A stretch of 44,854 nucleotides of DNA. Origin: an uncultured Rhodanobacteraceae bacterium (GTDB lineage: Bacteria; Pseudomonadota; Gammaproteobacteria; Xanthomonadales; SZUA-5). A program made the position numbers and the translations under genes. This document shows positions 25,466 to 32,973 of the stretch, one piece after another; the first letter of the stretch is position 1, and each line of letters begins with the position of its first letter. The notes under the pieces were generated by a model. That model was not told where the DNA came from, made no database searches, and saw only the letters and a list, made by a program, of their open reading frames with translations. The DNA lies in NCBI GenBank assembly GCA_937928755.1, contig CALEZI010000099.1, positions 1-44,854 of the forward strand, read 5' to 3'.

Positions 25466-25813
25466 TCAGGTCGCGGGTGGGCGTAGCGGAGGAGAGTCGC
25501 GATGCAAAACGACGTGCGCAATCAACGGCGAATGCGTAGTGCGGATCGCTTCAACTAGCGACATGCAAGATGCCTGCAAAGACAACGCTGGAGGAAGAAC
25601 ACAGCCGCATTGGCAGGATGCGCCATCGCAGCAACTTCCATCGTCCGGCGAAGCAGGCTCCGACGGAGCGTCGCTTCCGGCGGGGTGATGATGGTCGCCC
25701 ATCGAATGAGATCCATGATCACCGTGCGCCATCCCAGCCATCGCCCACGGCGCCCAAACGCTGTTCACGATCAGCGTTAGCGAGAGCAGAAGCTGGAGTA
25801 GGGTCCGGCGCAT
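25466..25813 (-). CDS. copL: CopL-family metal-binding regulatory protein
   Basis: A 115-residue exported protein with signal RTLLQLLLSLTLIVNSVWAPWAMA. The mature part has HGDHGSHSMGDHHHPAG, a Cys cluster CCDGASCQCGC, and a tail HVVLHRDSPPLRPPAT. The His/Met run, the CCxxxxCxCxC cluster and the PPxRPP ending match CopL, a small protein first described upstream of copAB in Xanthomonas and needed there for copper-inducible expression. It precedes the TolC-oxidase-cytochrome operon in the same orientation, 104 bases away, as expected for copL. The ribosome site is weak. Confidence 0.75.
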   Translation of the reverse strand: MRRTLLQLLLSLTLIVNSVWAPWAMAGMAHGDHGSHSMGDHHHPAGSDAPSEPASPDDGSCCDGASCQCGCVLPPALSLQASCMSLVEAIRTTHSPLIAHVVLHRDSPPLRPPAT

Positions 25814-26443
25814 TTGGCAGTAGACTGCAACTGGACATGAAAAGTTTCAACTGATTACGAGAGCCGGTAGCAGTGTCAGTTGCAGCCGCGGGCTTGGCGA
25901 ACCTGACGGGATCATCAATACGGGGGCGGCGGATCACCTCGATCGACGGGGCGATGGTCATGGCGGACCACGGAATCTGCACCGACCCGCACCTGTTATC
26001 ACGGGCCTAAACTGTGAAGTTTGCAGCGAGGAACGGTTGCACCACCATTCCTCGATTCAAACCGACTCTCAACGCCAGCCAAAAAGCGCAACCACTGCGC
26101 ACGGCTGCGGGTTCCTGCGGGTCAGCGCGGGACCTGACCTTCGGTCGTTGAGAGACCAACTCCCCGAAAAGCGCTCTCTACCCCGCCCCCACTCTCTGTC
26201 TGCGGCTCGCGGTGGCAGGCAGATTGACGTGAGGTCGCGCAGTTCGTTCAACTGCCCGACCCGTCCTGCGTAACAGCGCGCGTACTGAGTCTCGCGGGTG
26301 TCCTCGCCACCAATCTTGTGTTCCCCATGGCAGATCGCCAGGACGAAATTGCCTGCTTCATCATCAATGGGCTGTAGTTTGGATTGGTAGTGCACGCGCC
26401 CACTCCCCTTGAAGAATCGTTACATTCTACTCAGGTGGCATAG
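25814..26443. other. 630-bp gap without a confident gene
   Basis: The right part of the copper island's last promoter should lie in the first 100 bases. CAACTG/CAGTTG hexamers recur at 25822-25892, once as TTGAAA in a weak -35-like position, but no classic dyad was found. Around 26069-26396 the minus strand has an open frame whose first half (EAGNFVLAICHGEHKIGGEDTRETQYAR) looks protein-like, while the rest degrades. It may be a decayed gene. The stretch marks the change from metal island to defence island. Confidence 0.45.
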
Positions 26444-26566
26444 GATGCCGGTCTATCCCGAGAGAGCCTTTACAAGGCACTTTCGGGTGCTCGCAGCCCG
26501 GACTTCGCGACCATTCTGAAGGTGACCCGCGCGCTCGGTGTTCGCTTGCATGCGGCGGTAGGGTGA
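26444..26566 (+). pseudogene. HigA-like antitoxin remnant (C-terminal 40 residues)
   Basis: Forty codons ending in TGA encode GLSRESLYKALSGARSPDFATILKVTRALGVRLHAA, split here into blocks GLSRESLYKALSG, PDFATILKVTRALG and VRLHAAVG. This is the recognition-helix end of the addiction-module antidote (XRE/HigA-like) family. An in-frame TAG precedes it directly, no start codon is possible, and the first helices are absent, so the gene is truncated. It lies in front of a PIN-domain-like remnant. Confidence 0.65.
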
Positions 26567-26737
26567 CTTCGTTGCGCATAAGTGGACTGCCATCGGCGCG
26601 AAACCGATGGTTCGTTGGGGTTGAAGGTGATTGGCTTAGCCGAGCAGCGCGAGATCGCAGCTAAGCGTTCGGTAAGTGATTCGGTAGCTCTGCGGGATGG
26701 CCGCAGCGGTGGCGTCGGCGTCTTCCATTGCGGCAGC

Positions 26738-26803
26738 GATGTCATTGTCGCCTTCAATCTGTCGGATTTCCCGGACGATGCGTTGCGCCGAACTGGACTC
26801 CCG
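26738..26803 (+). pseudogene. PIN-domain toxin fragment
   Basis: Codons here read DVIVAFNLSDFPDDALRRTG, the strand and loop found before the last acidic site of PIN nucleases (typical form DVIVTFNLxDFP). The surrounding frame (26582-26845) is open but its first half shows no PIN features, and the catalytic Asp/Glu residues of a whole domain are missing. It is probably a decayed partner of another toxin-antitoxin pair. An open frame alone does not show that it is expressed. Confidence 0.4.
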
Positions 26804-26869
26804 AAGTCGGGCAGCGTGCTCACGGCGATGAAGGAGTTGTTATGACACTCATCAGAACCAAGGTCCGCG

Positions 26870-26939
26870 AGCGACCTGTGTCATAGCTGTTCGTGATCTT
26901 GCTCTTGCCGGAGGCCTGGATGCCGCAAAGGCCGATCAT
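26870..26939 (-). pseudogene. P-loop NTPase N-terminal fragment
   Basis: From ATG 26939 the minus strand reads MIGLCGIQASGKSKITNSYD, a Walker A motif (GxxxxGKS) at the very N-terminus as in small AAA/polynucleotide-kinase-like proteins. The frame continues only briefly without further motifs and no strong ribosome site is present. I take it as a gene start cut off by rearrangement. The evidence is one motif, so confidence is low. Confidence 0.3.
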
Positions 26940-27074
26940 TTCCAAGGGTTGTTTTCTGCAGGCTGCGGGAGAGCGCGATCATGATCCGAATAGGCAGTAG
27001 CGTGGCCCGGCAGCGATCGTCGTCGACTACACGTTCCAGTGCGCAAGTGCTGCCAACCGACAAACGGAACTCGG

Positions 27075-28298
27075 TCAGGATTTCAGCGCAACCGACAGCC
27101 TCCCACCATCCCACTCGCTGGTCAGTTGCCGCAGGAATTCGCGATCGATGCGCTCGCTGTTGGCCACCAGCGTTTCCGACATGGCGGTCGCAATGCGTTC
27201 GATGACCTGCTGCGGATCGCGCACGTGGCAGACGTCGGCGCCGAACTTCAGCAACTGCTGGCGCGTTGGGTAACGCTTGTCCTTGTTGAGTTTCAGCGCC
27301 AGCGTGCGATCGACCAGGGTGCGCTCGCTGCGGTAATCGCGGTATGAGTAAACGGTGGTGGTCACCACGTCGTACAAGGGCGCGAGGGTGGGCGAGTTGG
27401 TTGCGGCCGGATGCTCGTAAAGCAATCCGAAGTTCTTCAGGTGGGCGTCGCCGTTGCGCACCATCGCGCACAGGGCCAGGTACTCGAAAAAGCGCTGGCT
27501 GCTGGCCAGGCCTTCGCCGCCCCGGCAGTAAGCGCGAATGACGCGGACGATGTTCTCGTAGCTGCCCTGGTATTTGTAGTGGCCGTGCGGATCGGGCGCC
27601 TTGTCCATCAGCACGCTCATGTCCTCGAAGCCGAGGCGCTGGCCGCCGCTGAGGTCGAAGCGCTCCATGACGAACAGGCCGCCGTCGTCGGACAGCCAGA
27701 ACTTCGGCACGGCGATCCCGGCGCGGCGCGCGGCGTCCATGCACAGAAACTCGTTCTCGGTCAGATGCGGGAGTTCGCCGCCGCCGGACTTCACGATCAG
27801 ATCCGGCTGGATGACGGTGGCTTTGCTCTCGGGCAACTTGTCGGCATCCGGCATCAGCACCTTGGGCTGCACGCCGGAGATGCCGGATTCGAAGTAGACA
27901 TCGACCAGGAAGTTGAAAAGCTCATTCGTCGGCTCGCGTTTGAGCAAGGCGTGCAAGCCGATCTGCGCACGCGTCGGCGTTCGCGGCTCACCGGGCAGTG
28001 TGTAGCTGAGGCGGCCGATCTGGTTGCTGCCGACAATCGCCAGCAAGCGCATGTCGTCGACCTGCTCGTACTTGGCCATGCGTTCGACGATCTGCCGATA
28101 CAGCCAGCCTTCGGGCTTGTTCATCGCGAACGGCGTCAGCAAGGCCCCCGAGGCATAGCTTTCGGCGCGGATCGGCATCGTCAGCGATACCTCGCGCGTG
28201 CGATCGCCGCTGCCGTAGTTGAAGACGAAGCGCGACTCCTTGTCGAGCACGCCGGACTCGCCCTGGGGTGTCGTAACCAGGAGCTGTTTAACCCGCAT
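27075..28298 (-). CDS. hipA: HipA-family serine/threonine kinase toxin
   Basis: A 407-residue toxin of a type II toxin-antitoxin pair; HipA kinases phosphorylate aminoacyl-tRNA synthetases such as GltX and stop translation. Visible motifs are GVQPKVLMPDAD in the N-terminal lobe, ELPHLTENEFLCMDAARRAGI, FVMERFDL, the catalytic loop RNGDAHLKNFGLL, and the metal-binding APLYDVVTT. The frame is also open 72 codons upstream to 28514 because an inverted-repeat element lies between hipB and hipA; those residues have no HipA similarity, so I chose ATG 28298, although it lacks a clear ribosome site and lies in an arm of the element. Expression may depend on the element. Confidence 0.9.
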   Translation of the reverse strand: MRVKQLLVTTPQGESGVLDKESRFVFNYGSGDRTREVSLTMPIRAESYASGALLTPFAMNKPEGWLYRQIVERMAKYEQVDDMRLLAIVGSNQIGRLSYTLPGEPRTPTRAQIGLHALLKREPTNELFNFLVDVYFESGISGVQPKVLMPDADKLPESKATVIQPDLIVKSGGGELPHLTENEFLCMDAARRAGIAVPKFWLSDDGGLFVMERFDLSGGQRLGFEDMSVLMDKAPDPHGHYKYQGSYENIVRVIRAYCRGGEGLASSQRFFEYLALCAMVRNGDAHLKNFGLLYEHPAATNSPTLAPLYDVVTTTVYSYRDYRSERTLVDRTLALKLNKDKRYPTRQQLLKFGADVCHVRDPQQVIERIATAMSETLVANSERIDREFLRQLTSEWDGGRLSVALKS

Positions 28299-28520
28299 GT
28301 CTTGCACCGGGCGCGGATGATCGCGAAGGTAATTGCGCCGAGGGCAAGGCGCGAGGGTGAGAGCAGGCGTGCTTGCGCCGCATGCGGCGCGCCTGCTCGA
28401 ACGGGCGGCAGCTTGCTGCCGCACTGGGGTGAGGAATGGTTGGTCCATTGCGACGACGAGCAACGAAGCCATCGGCGCAAGGACCGAGCGAGCGCCGTGT
28501 CCGGTGCAAGACATGCGGGT
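28291..28520. mobile_element. 230-bp inverted-repeat element between hipB and hipA
   Basis: Perfect 20-nt arms, ACCCGCATGTCTTGCACCGG at 28291-28310 and its reverse complement at 28501-28520, flank a 190-bp interior. Inside are a stem GAGCAGGCG/CGCCTGCTC (28361-28398) enclosing the 14-bp palindrome CGCCGCATGCGGCG, and a hairpin GCGGCAGC-TT-GCTGCCGC (28405-28422). The segment 28450-28480 (GCGACGACGAGCAACGAAGC...) matches 25 of 31 bases of a segment in the element at 44684-44848. hipB and hipA normally touch, so this looks like an insertion. It keeps one frame open into hipA and encodes no protein of its own. Confidence 0.7.
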
Positions 28521-28771
28521 CAGTCATCGAGCAGATCCTTGAGGCGATCGAGCTCGATTCTCGAATCGACGATCGTCAGGCCCTTGTCGAGCGCAGCCAA
28601 GGCGGCAAACACGGTGTACAGGCCGACATTCTTGCCGGCCTCCAGGTCGGCAATGGTCTGGCGGCGACAGCCGACGCGCGTTGCCACCCATTGCAGGGTT
28701 TTCCGCAACGCCAGTCGATTGGCGCGAAACGAGGCGCCGAGTTCCGCGGCGGAAAAGCAATCGGTAGGCAT
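28520..28771 (-). CDS. hipB: HipB-like XRE-family antitoxin
   Basis: An 83-residue helix-turn-helix protein: AAELGASFRANRLALRKTLQWVATRVGCRRQTIADLEAGKNVGLYTVFAALAALDKGL. This is the XRE fold of HipB antitoxins, which bind DNA and neutralise HipA. The expected overlap with hipA is broken by the inverted-repeat element, whose outer base lies in the hipB stop codon, so the coding sequence is intact. The start at 28771 has only a weak ribosome site. Confidence 0.85.
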   Translation of the reverse strand: MPTDCFSAAELGASFRANRLALRKTLQWVATRVGCRRQTIADLEAGKNVGLYTVFAALAALDKGLTIVDSRIELDRLKDLLDD

Positions 28772-28834
28772 GTTCGTCTTAACGCACCAAGGTCAGAGGC
28801 TGCGAACCAAATGTGCGCTATACCGAACATTGCG

Positions 28835-29218
28835 TCAAGTTTTGTCGGCGCGCCTGGCGTCCCCAAAGGCTCTGCGGAACTCGCGCCCGGTGCGGTCGCG
28901 AAATGGCGCTTTGACCACGACTGTTCCGTCGAAGACCCGCAGCAACCATTCGGCCGCGTTCTCGCTGTCTTCGATGTCGCGGACGGCCCTTCCAATCTCG
29001 CGCGGCGATCTGCCGCCGAGATCATCGAACAATGCATCGCATCCCGGCTGGTCGAGGTCGCTGAACAGATCGGCGTGGAGGGTGATGAGTTCGAACAGAA
29101 ACTCGTGGGCGCGGTCGGTGACGTCGACCTCGTTCGGCCGGGCATCGAAGTCGTCAGGCTCGGGGCGAAATTCCCGCATGACCAGTTGCGGGCCGGGGCG
29201 CAGGATCAGGTGTTGCAT
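28835..29218 (-). CDS. hypothetical protein following vapBC
   Basis: A 127-residue acidic cytoplasmic protein with no recognised domain. It starts at ATG 29218 (or GTG 29221) behind GAGGG, 18 bases after the vapC stop, so it is probably in the same transcript. The composition alternates Asp/Glu and Arg-rich helices: FDARPNEVDVTDRAHEFLFELITLHADLF, GRSPREIGRAVRDIEDSENAAEWLLRVF, ending FRRAFGDARRADKT. A third toxin-antitoxin component or an unrelated passenger are both possible. Confidence 0.6.
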   Translation of the reverse strand: MQHLILRPGPQLVMREFRPEPDDFDARPNEVDVTDRAHEFLFELITLHADLFSDLDQPGCDALFDDLGGRSPREIGRAVRDIEDSENAAEWLLRVFDGTVVVKAPFRDRTGREFRRAFGDARRADKT

Positions 29219-29236
29219 CACGATTGCCCTCGGCAG

Positions 29237-29638
29237 TTAAGCCCAGTTGTCCAGGATCAGCGGCGCAGTGATCCGCTTGAAGTGGCGACTGTTGTTGGTG
29301 ACGAGAACCGCGCCGGACGCAAGCGCATGTGCGGCGATCATCATGTCCATTTCGCCGATTGGCTGCCCGGAGCCGACCAACTGGTGACGAATCTCGGCGT
29401 ACCAATCGGCGGCGTCGGCATCCCAGGGCAAGAGGCGGACGATTTTGAGTAACTGGCGCACGGCCAGATGTAGCTGATGCTCCGCGGGCAGACGTTTCAG
29501 GCCGTACTGCAACTCAGCCCGCGTGATCACCGAGATGCAAACGGACGAGGGGATCAATGACGCCAGTTTGGCCTCGATCGCCGGTGACCTACCCTTGATC
29601 AGATAGCTGACCGTGTCGGTATCCAGCATGTGCAGCAT
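29237..29638 (-). CDS. vapC: VapC PIN-domain ribonuclease toxin
   Basis: A 133-residue toxin. The PIN catalytic acids are visible in MLDTDTVSYLI, VITRAELQYGL and GEMDMMIAAHAL, with VTNNSRHF near the end. VapC enzymes cut tRNA or rRNA and are held by VapB. I chose ATG 29638; a TTG at 29644 that overlaps the vapB stop (TTGA) is also possible and would add two residues. The gene directly follows vapB. Confidence 0.9.
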   Translation of the reverse strand: MLHMLDTDTVSYLIKGRSPAIEAKLASLIPSSVCISVITRAELQYGLKRLPAEHQLHLAVRQLLKIVRLLPWDADAADWYAEIRHQLVGSGQPIGEMDMMIAAHALASGAVLVTNNSRHFKRITAPLILDNWA

Positions 29639-29640
29639 CG

Positions 29641-29934
29641 TCAACGCTCTGCCGCGAGCTGCGCAGGGCGCTCGTCATCAAACACGCCGCGCTCGGGCGG
29701 CAGCACGTTCAGTGCGCGCTCGGCCATGAAATCGGCAGGCACGTCGATGGCGCGCACCAGTTCAAAGAACTCACCCCAGGCTCTGACACCCGGTCGGGTG
29801 GACAGAACAACATCACCGGTCGCGTCATCACGGGTGACGAAAACCTCGTCACCCTTGAAGCGGAACTCCGCCGGCAATCGAACCGCCTGGCTGGCGCCGT
29901 TCTTGAACAACTTGGCAGTGCGGGTTTCGTTCAT
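29641..29934 (-). CDS. vapB: VapB antitoxin (AbrB/MazE-type)
   Basis: A 97-residue antitoxin starting at ATG 29934 behind AAGGGA. The N-terminal swapped-hairpin DNA-binding fold is clear in TAKLFKNGASQAVRLPAEFRF, followed by EVFVTRDDATGDVVLSTRP. The C-terminal part, FMAERALNVLPPERGVFDD, would wrap around VapC. The operon order VapB-VapC is standard. Presumably autoregulated by the VapBC complex; no operator was resolved. Confidence 0.88.
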   Translation of the reverse strand: MNETRTAKLFKNGASQAVRLPAEFRFKGDEVFVTRDDATGDVVLSTRPGVRAWGEFFELVRAIDVPADFMAERALNVLPPERGVFDDERPAQLAAER

Positions 29935-30053
29935 GGCAACGTCCCTTCGCGAGCGGCGCATAGTAGATGCAACAGTATATACGCCGGGTTTGGGGGCGTC
30001 ACAGAGCCTGCAGCACGACTTGCGGTCGGAGTTTGCTCCGACGTGTTCAGACG

Positions 30054-30275
30054 ATGCGCCTTTCCGTGTGGGACAAGCCCGGCATTATCGGCAGCGCCGA
30101 GAATTTTCCGCGCCACATCGCGTTGCCGAGGGGCTGTCTCGAAGCGGCCATCGCGCTGCTCAAGGACAATGGCATTCGGTGCGAGCTTCACGATAAGCGC
30201 CATGCCGGCGATCGACGGACCATTGGTTTCATGGGCACGCTTCGTCTGGATCAGGAATCCGCTGTCACCCCACAA
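30054..30275 (+). pseudogene. fragment of a TOTE-type DEAD/DEAH helicase
   Basis: The frame reads MRLSVWDKPGIIGSAENFP, HIALPRGCLEAAIALLKDNGI, RCELHDKRHAG, TIGFMGTLRLDQESAV, then loses similarity. In the helicase of TOTE conflict systems, near-identical segments (KPRIIGCAEDFPxHIALPRGCL ... FxGxLRPxQ) lie just before the Walker A motif, which is missing here. The upstream primase part is also absent. I take it as the remnant of a degraded TOTE helicase; family naming is from memory of the motif, not a search. Confidence 0.55.
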
Positions 30276-30483
30276 GGCCCAACTTGGCGATCTGTCGGTC
30301 GCTCATTCCTGGCTCACCACATCTTGAGCGAGCTGTTCCTGTGGGAGCGGGTTCACCCCGCGATCTTTTGCCTGGCTTCTGAAACCCCACCCCATCCAGC
30401 CTGGGCGTATCTTCCAGGGATCGCCTCTGATTGGATGCAGGTCGCCAACCCATGTGCCCACCTCCGCCAGCGACCGATCAATC

Positions 30484-32511
30484 ATGACCGACTCCGTCGC
30501 CGGCATCGCTGACACCCGCGGCCACTACCGGCGCCAGCGCAGCCTGTATGCCGACGACCTCACCCGCTTCCTCGCGCGCCCACCTGATTCCGTCCTCGGC
30601 ATCCTCGCCAGCGCAACGGGCTTCCCGGTCACGCTGGAACAACGCGGCGCCTGGACTGAGCAGATCGAGCTGCTGCACGCTGCGCTGACCGGCCTTGAAG
30701 GCCGCGGGCGCATCTACTTCGAGTACGCGATCCCGCGCCTGGGCAAGTGGATCGATGTGCTGCTGGTGCTGGATCACGTCGTCTTCGTCATCGAGTTCAA
30801 GGTTGGCGAAACTCAGTTCAATCGCGCCGCCATCGATCAGGTCTGGGATTACGCGCTCGATCTGCGCAACTTCCACGAGACCAGCCACCACATTCCAATC
30901 GCACCGATGCTGGTCGCCACCAAGGCCAAACCGGTGATGCTCGGCGTCGTGCTGCGCGCCAATGACGCGCTGATGCCGGAGCCGGTGTGTGCCGGCGCCA
31001 CGCAGATCCGCGCGGCCATCGAGAACGTGCTCGAACTGCTCAACGGCCCGACGCTCGATCCCGATGCCTGGGAGCGCGGGCGTTATCAGCCGACGCCGAC
31101 GATCATCGAGGCCGCACGTGCGCTGTACGCCGGTCATTCGGTCGACGACATTTCCCGCAGCGACGCCGGCGCGGTGAATCTGACACGCACCTCGGCGGTG
31201 ATTGATCGCATCATCCGCGACGCGCGTGTCGAAGGACGCAAGGCGATCTGCTTCGTCACAGGCGTGCCGGGCGCCGGCAAGACGCTGGTCGGCCTGGATG
31301 TCGCCACCAAGCACCGCGACAAGAACGCCCTGCACTGCGTGTTCCTGTCCGGCAACGGGCCGCTTGTCGCCGTCCTGCGCGAAGCCCTGGCGCGCGATCA
31401 CGTGCAGCGCGAGGCGGCGGCCGGTCGCCCGATGAGGAAGGGTAAAGCGCGCTCGCTGGTCAGCGCATTCATCCAGAACGTGCACCACTTTCGCGACGAG
31501 TGCCTGATCGACCCCAGCCAGCCGCCGGTCGATCACGTGACGCTGTTCGACGAAGCCCAGCGCGCCTGGGATCGCGCGCAAACCAGTTTCTTCATGCGTC
31601 GCAAGAAGAACCAGCCGGATTTCGACCAGTCCGAACCCGAATTCCTGATCTCGTGCCTCGACCGCCACCCGGATTGGGCGGTGGTCGTTTGTCTGGTCGG
31701 CGGCGGCCAGGAAATCAACACCGGCGAGGCCGGCGTCAGCGAGTGGATCGCCGCGTTGCTGCGCAGTTTCCCCCACTGGGACGTGCACCTGTCGCCCAAA
31801 CTGCACGGCAGCGAGTACCGCGCGGAGGCCGGCATCGCCCAGCTACGCACCAGCCATGCCGTGTTCGATCACGAGGCCCTGCATCTGGCCACCTCGATGC
31901 GCTCCTTCCGCGCCGAGCGCCTCAGCGAGTTCGTGCGACTGGTGCTGGAGCGCGAAGTGATCGCCGCGCGCGAAGTCCACCGCGAGTTTGCAGGCCGTTA
32001 TCCCATCGTCCTCACCCGCAGCCTGCCGCGAGCGAAGCAATGGCTGCGCGAGCACGCCCGCGGACAGGAGCGCTACGGCATCGTCGTGTCCTCCCAAGCC
32101 CAGCGACTCAAACCCCACGCCATTGACGTGCGCCCCAAAGTCGACCCCGTGCACTGGTTCCTGCACAACAAAGACGACGTCCGCTCGTCCTGGCACCTGG
32201 AAGACGTCGGCACCGAGTTCCTGGTCCAAGGCCTGGAACTCGATTGGGCCTGCGTCGTCTGGGATGCCGACCTGCGCCATGGCAAAACCGGCTGGCACCA
32301 CGGCGAATTCGTCGGCACCCGCTGGAACCGCATCCACAAGGCCCCGCGCCAGCGCTACCTCGAAAACGCCTACCGCGTGCTGCTGACCCGCGCGCGACAA
32401 GGCATGGTCATTGTTGTGCCGGAGGGGGACCTCAACGATCCCACACGGCGGCCTGAACTATATGACGCGACGTTTGAGTTTTTGGGGGCGACGGGGGTGG
32501 GGGTGTTGTAG
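30484..32511 (+). CDS. DUF2075 protein: nuclease-like domain fused to SF1-type helicase
   Basis: A 675-residue protein starting at ATG 30484 (a GTG at 30454 is possible). Residues about 78-125 look like a PD-(D/E)XK nuclease: YFEYAIPRLGKWIDVLLVLDH with Asp91, then FVIEFKVG with Glu104 and Lys106. The ATPase part has Walker A GVPGAGKT at 260-267, Walker B LFDEAQRAWD with D356-E357, QGLELDWACVVWD, and YRVLLTRARQGM near the end (motif VI). DUF2075 proteins are often in defence islands; a role in degrading foreign nucleic acid is plausible. The TOTE fragment ends about 200 bases upstream and the GHKL operon begins 460 bases downstream. Confidence 0.88.
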   Translation: MTDSVAGIADTRGHYRRQRSLYADDLTRFLARPPDSVLGILASATGFPVTLEQRGAWTEQIELLHAALTGLEGRGRIYFEYAIPRLGKWIDVLLVLDHVVFVIEFKVGETQFNRAAIDQVWDYALDLRNFHETSHHIPIAPMLVATKAKPVMLGVVLRANDALMPEPVCAGATQIRAAIENVLELLNGPTLDPDAWERGRYQPTPTIIEAARALYAGHSVDDISRSDAGAVNLTRTSAVIDRIIRDARVEGRKAICFVTGVPGAGKTLVGLDVATKHRDKNALHCVFLSGNGPLVAVLREALARDHVQREAAAGRPMRKGKARSLVSAFIQNVHHFRDECLIDPSQPPVDHVTLFDEAQRAWDRAQTSFFMRRKKNQPDFDQSEPEFLISCLDRHPDWAVVVCLVGGGQEINTGEAGVSEWIAALLRSFPHWDVHLSPKLHGSEYRAEAGIAQLRTSHAVFDHEALHLATSMRSFRAERLSEFVRLVLEREVIAAREVHREFAGRYPIVLTRSLPRAKQWLREHARGQERYGIVVSSQAQRLKPHAIDVRPKVDPVHWFLHNKDDVRSSWHLEDVGTEFLVQGLELDWACVVWDADLRHGKTGWHHGEFVGTRWNRIHKAPRQRYLENAYRVLLTRARQGMVIVVPEGDLNDPTRRPELYDATFEFLGATGVGVL

Positions 32512-32973
32512 TGCGGACGGCAACATTGCGCAGGACCAATGAGTTGCCAAGCGCGGCGAGGAACGCGTGAGAGCTATGGGAAATGCTGGCCGACACCGCG
32601 GTGGATTCCGTCCTGGCGACAAGTACCTCACTGAGCGTGAGCTATATTTGGACTGCGCCACTTGACGTCATTGCAGAGCCGACAACCCGGCGGAACGCGA
32701 ACTCAGGCTCGGCGCGGGACCCGCTCCCTTGGAAACTTGACCACGCGCTACGCACAATCAGTCCTCCTGCTTCCCCACGCCCAAGGAGGCATGTACCCGA
32801 CCCGCCATCGTGAGAACTGCTAACGTACTCTGTGCCTAATCCTTGCGGCGACGCACCAGCCATCTGGTTTGCTGACAGCATCCCGATTGCGCCACAGTTC
32901 GTACCTATGTCACTAAACAAGCCGAGCGGCACCTGACCCTGCAGCAAGCCCTGTGGTTGAAAACCGAAAACTC
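32512..32973. other. 462-bp gap upstream of the GHKL operon
   Basis: No open frame with a believable start or family resemblance occurs on either strand. The stretch should hold the promoter of the three-gene operon. GC content falls toward its right end, as in the operon itself. GAGCGTGAGCTATATTTGGA at about 32633-32652 contains the only AT-rich -10-like sequence I noticed. Confidence 0.4.

Noticed and set aside
26069..26396. Minus-strand frame with a protein-like first half
   Set aside because: GTG start without ribosome site and a second half that degrades into low-complexity sequence; described only as possible debris.
28298..28514. 72-residue N-terminal extension of HipA
   Set aside because: It lies entirely in the inverted-repeat element and has no HipA similarity, so ATG 28298 was preferred; kept as a finding.
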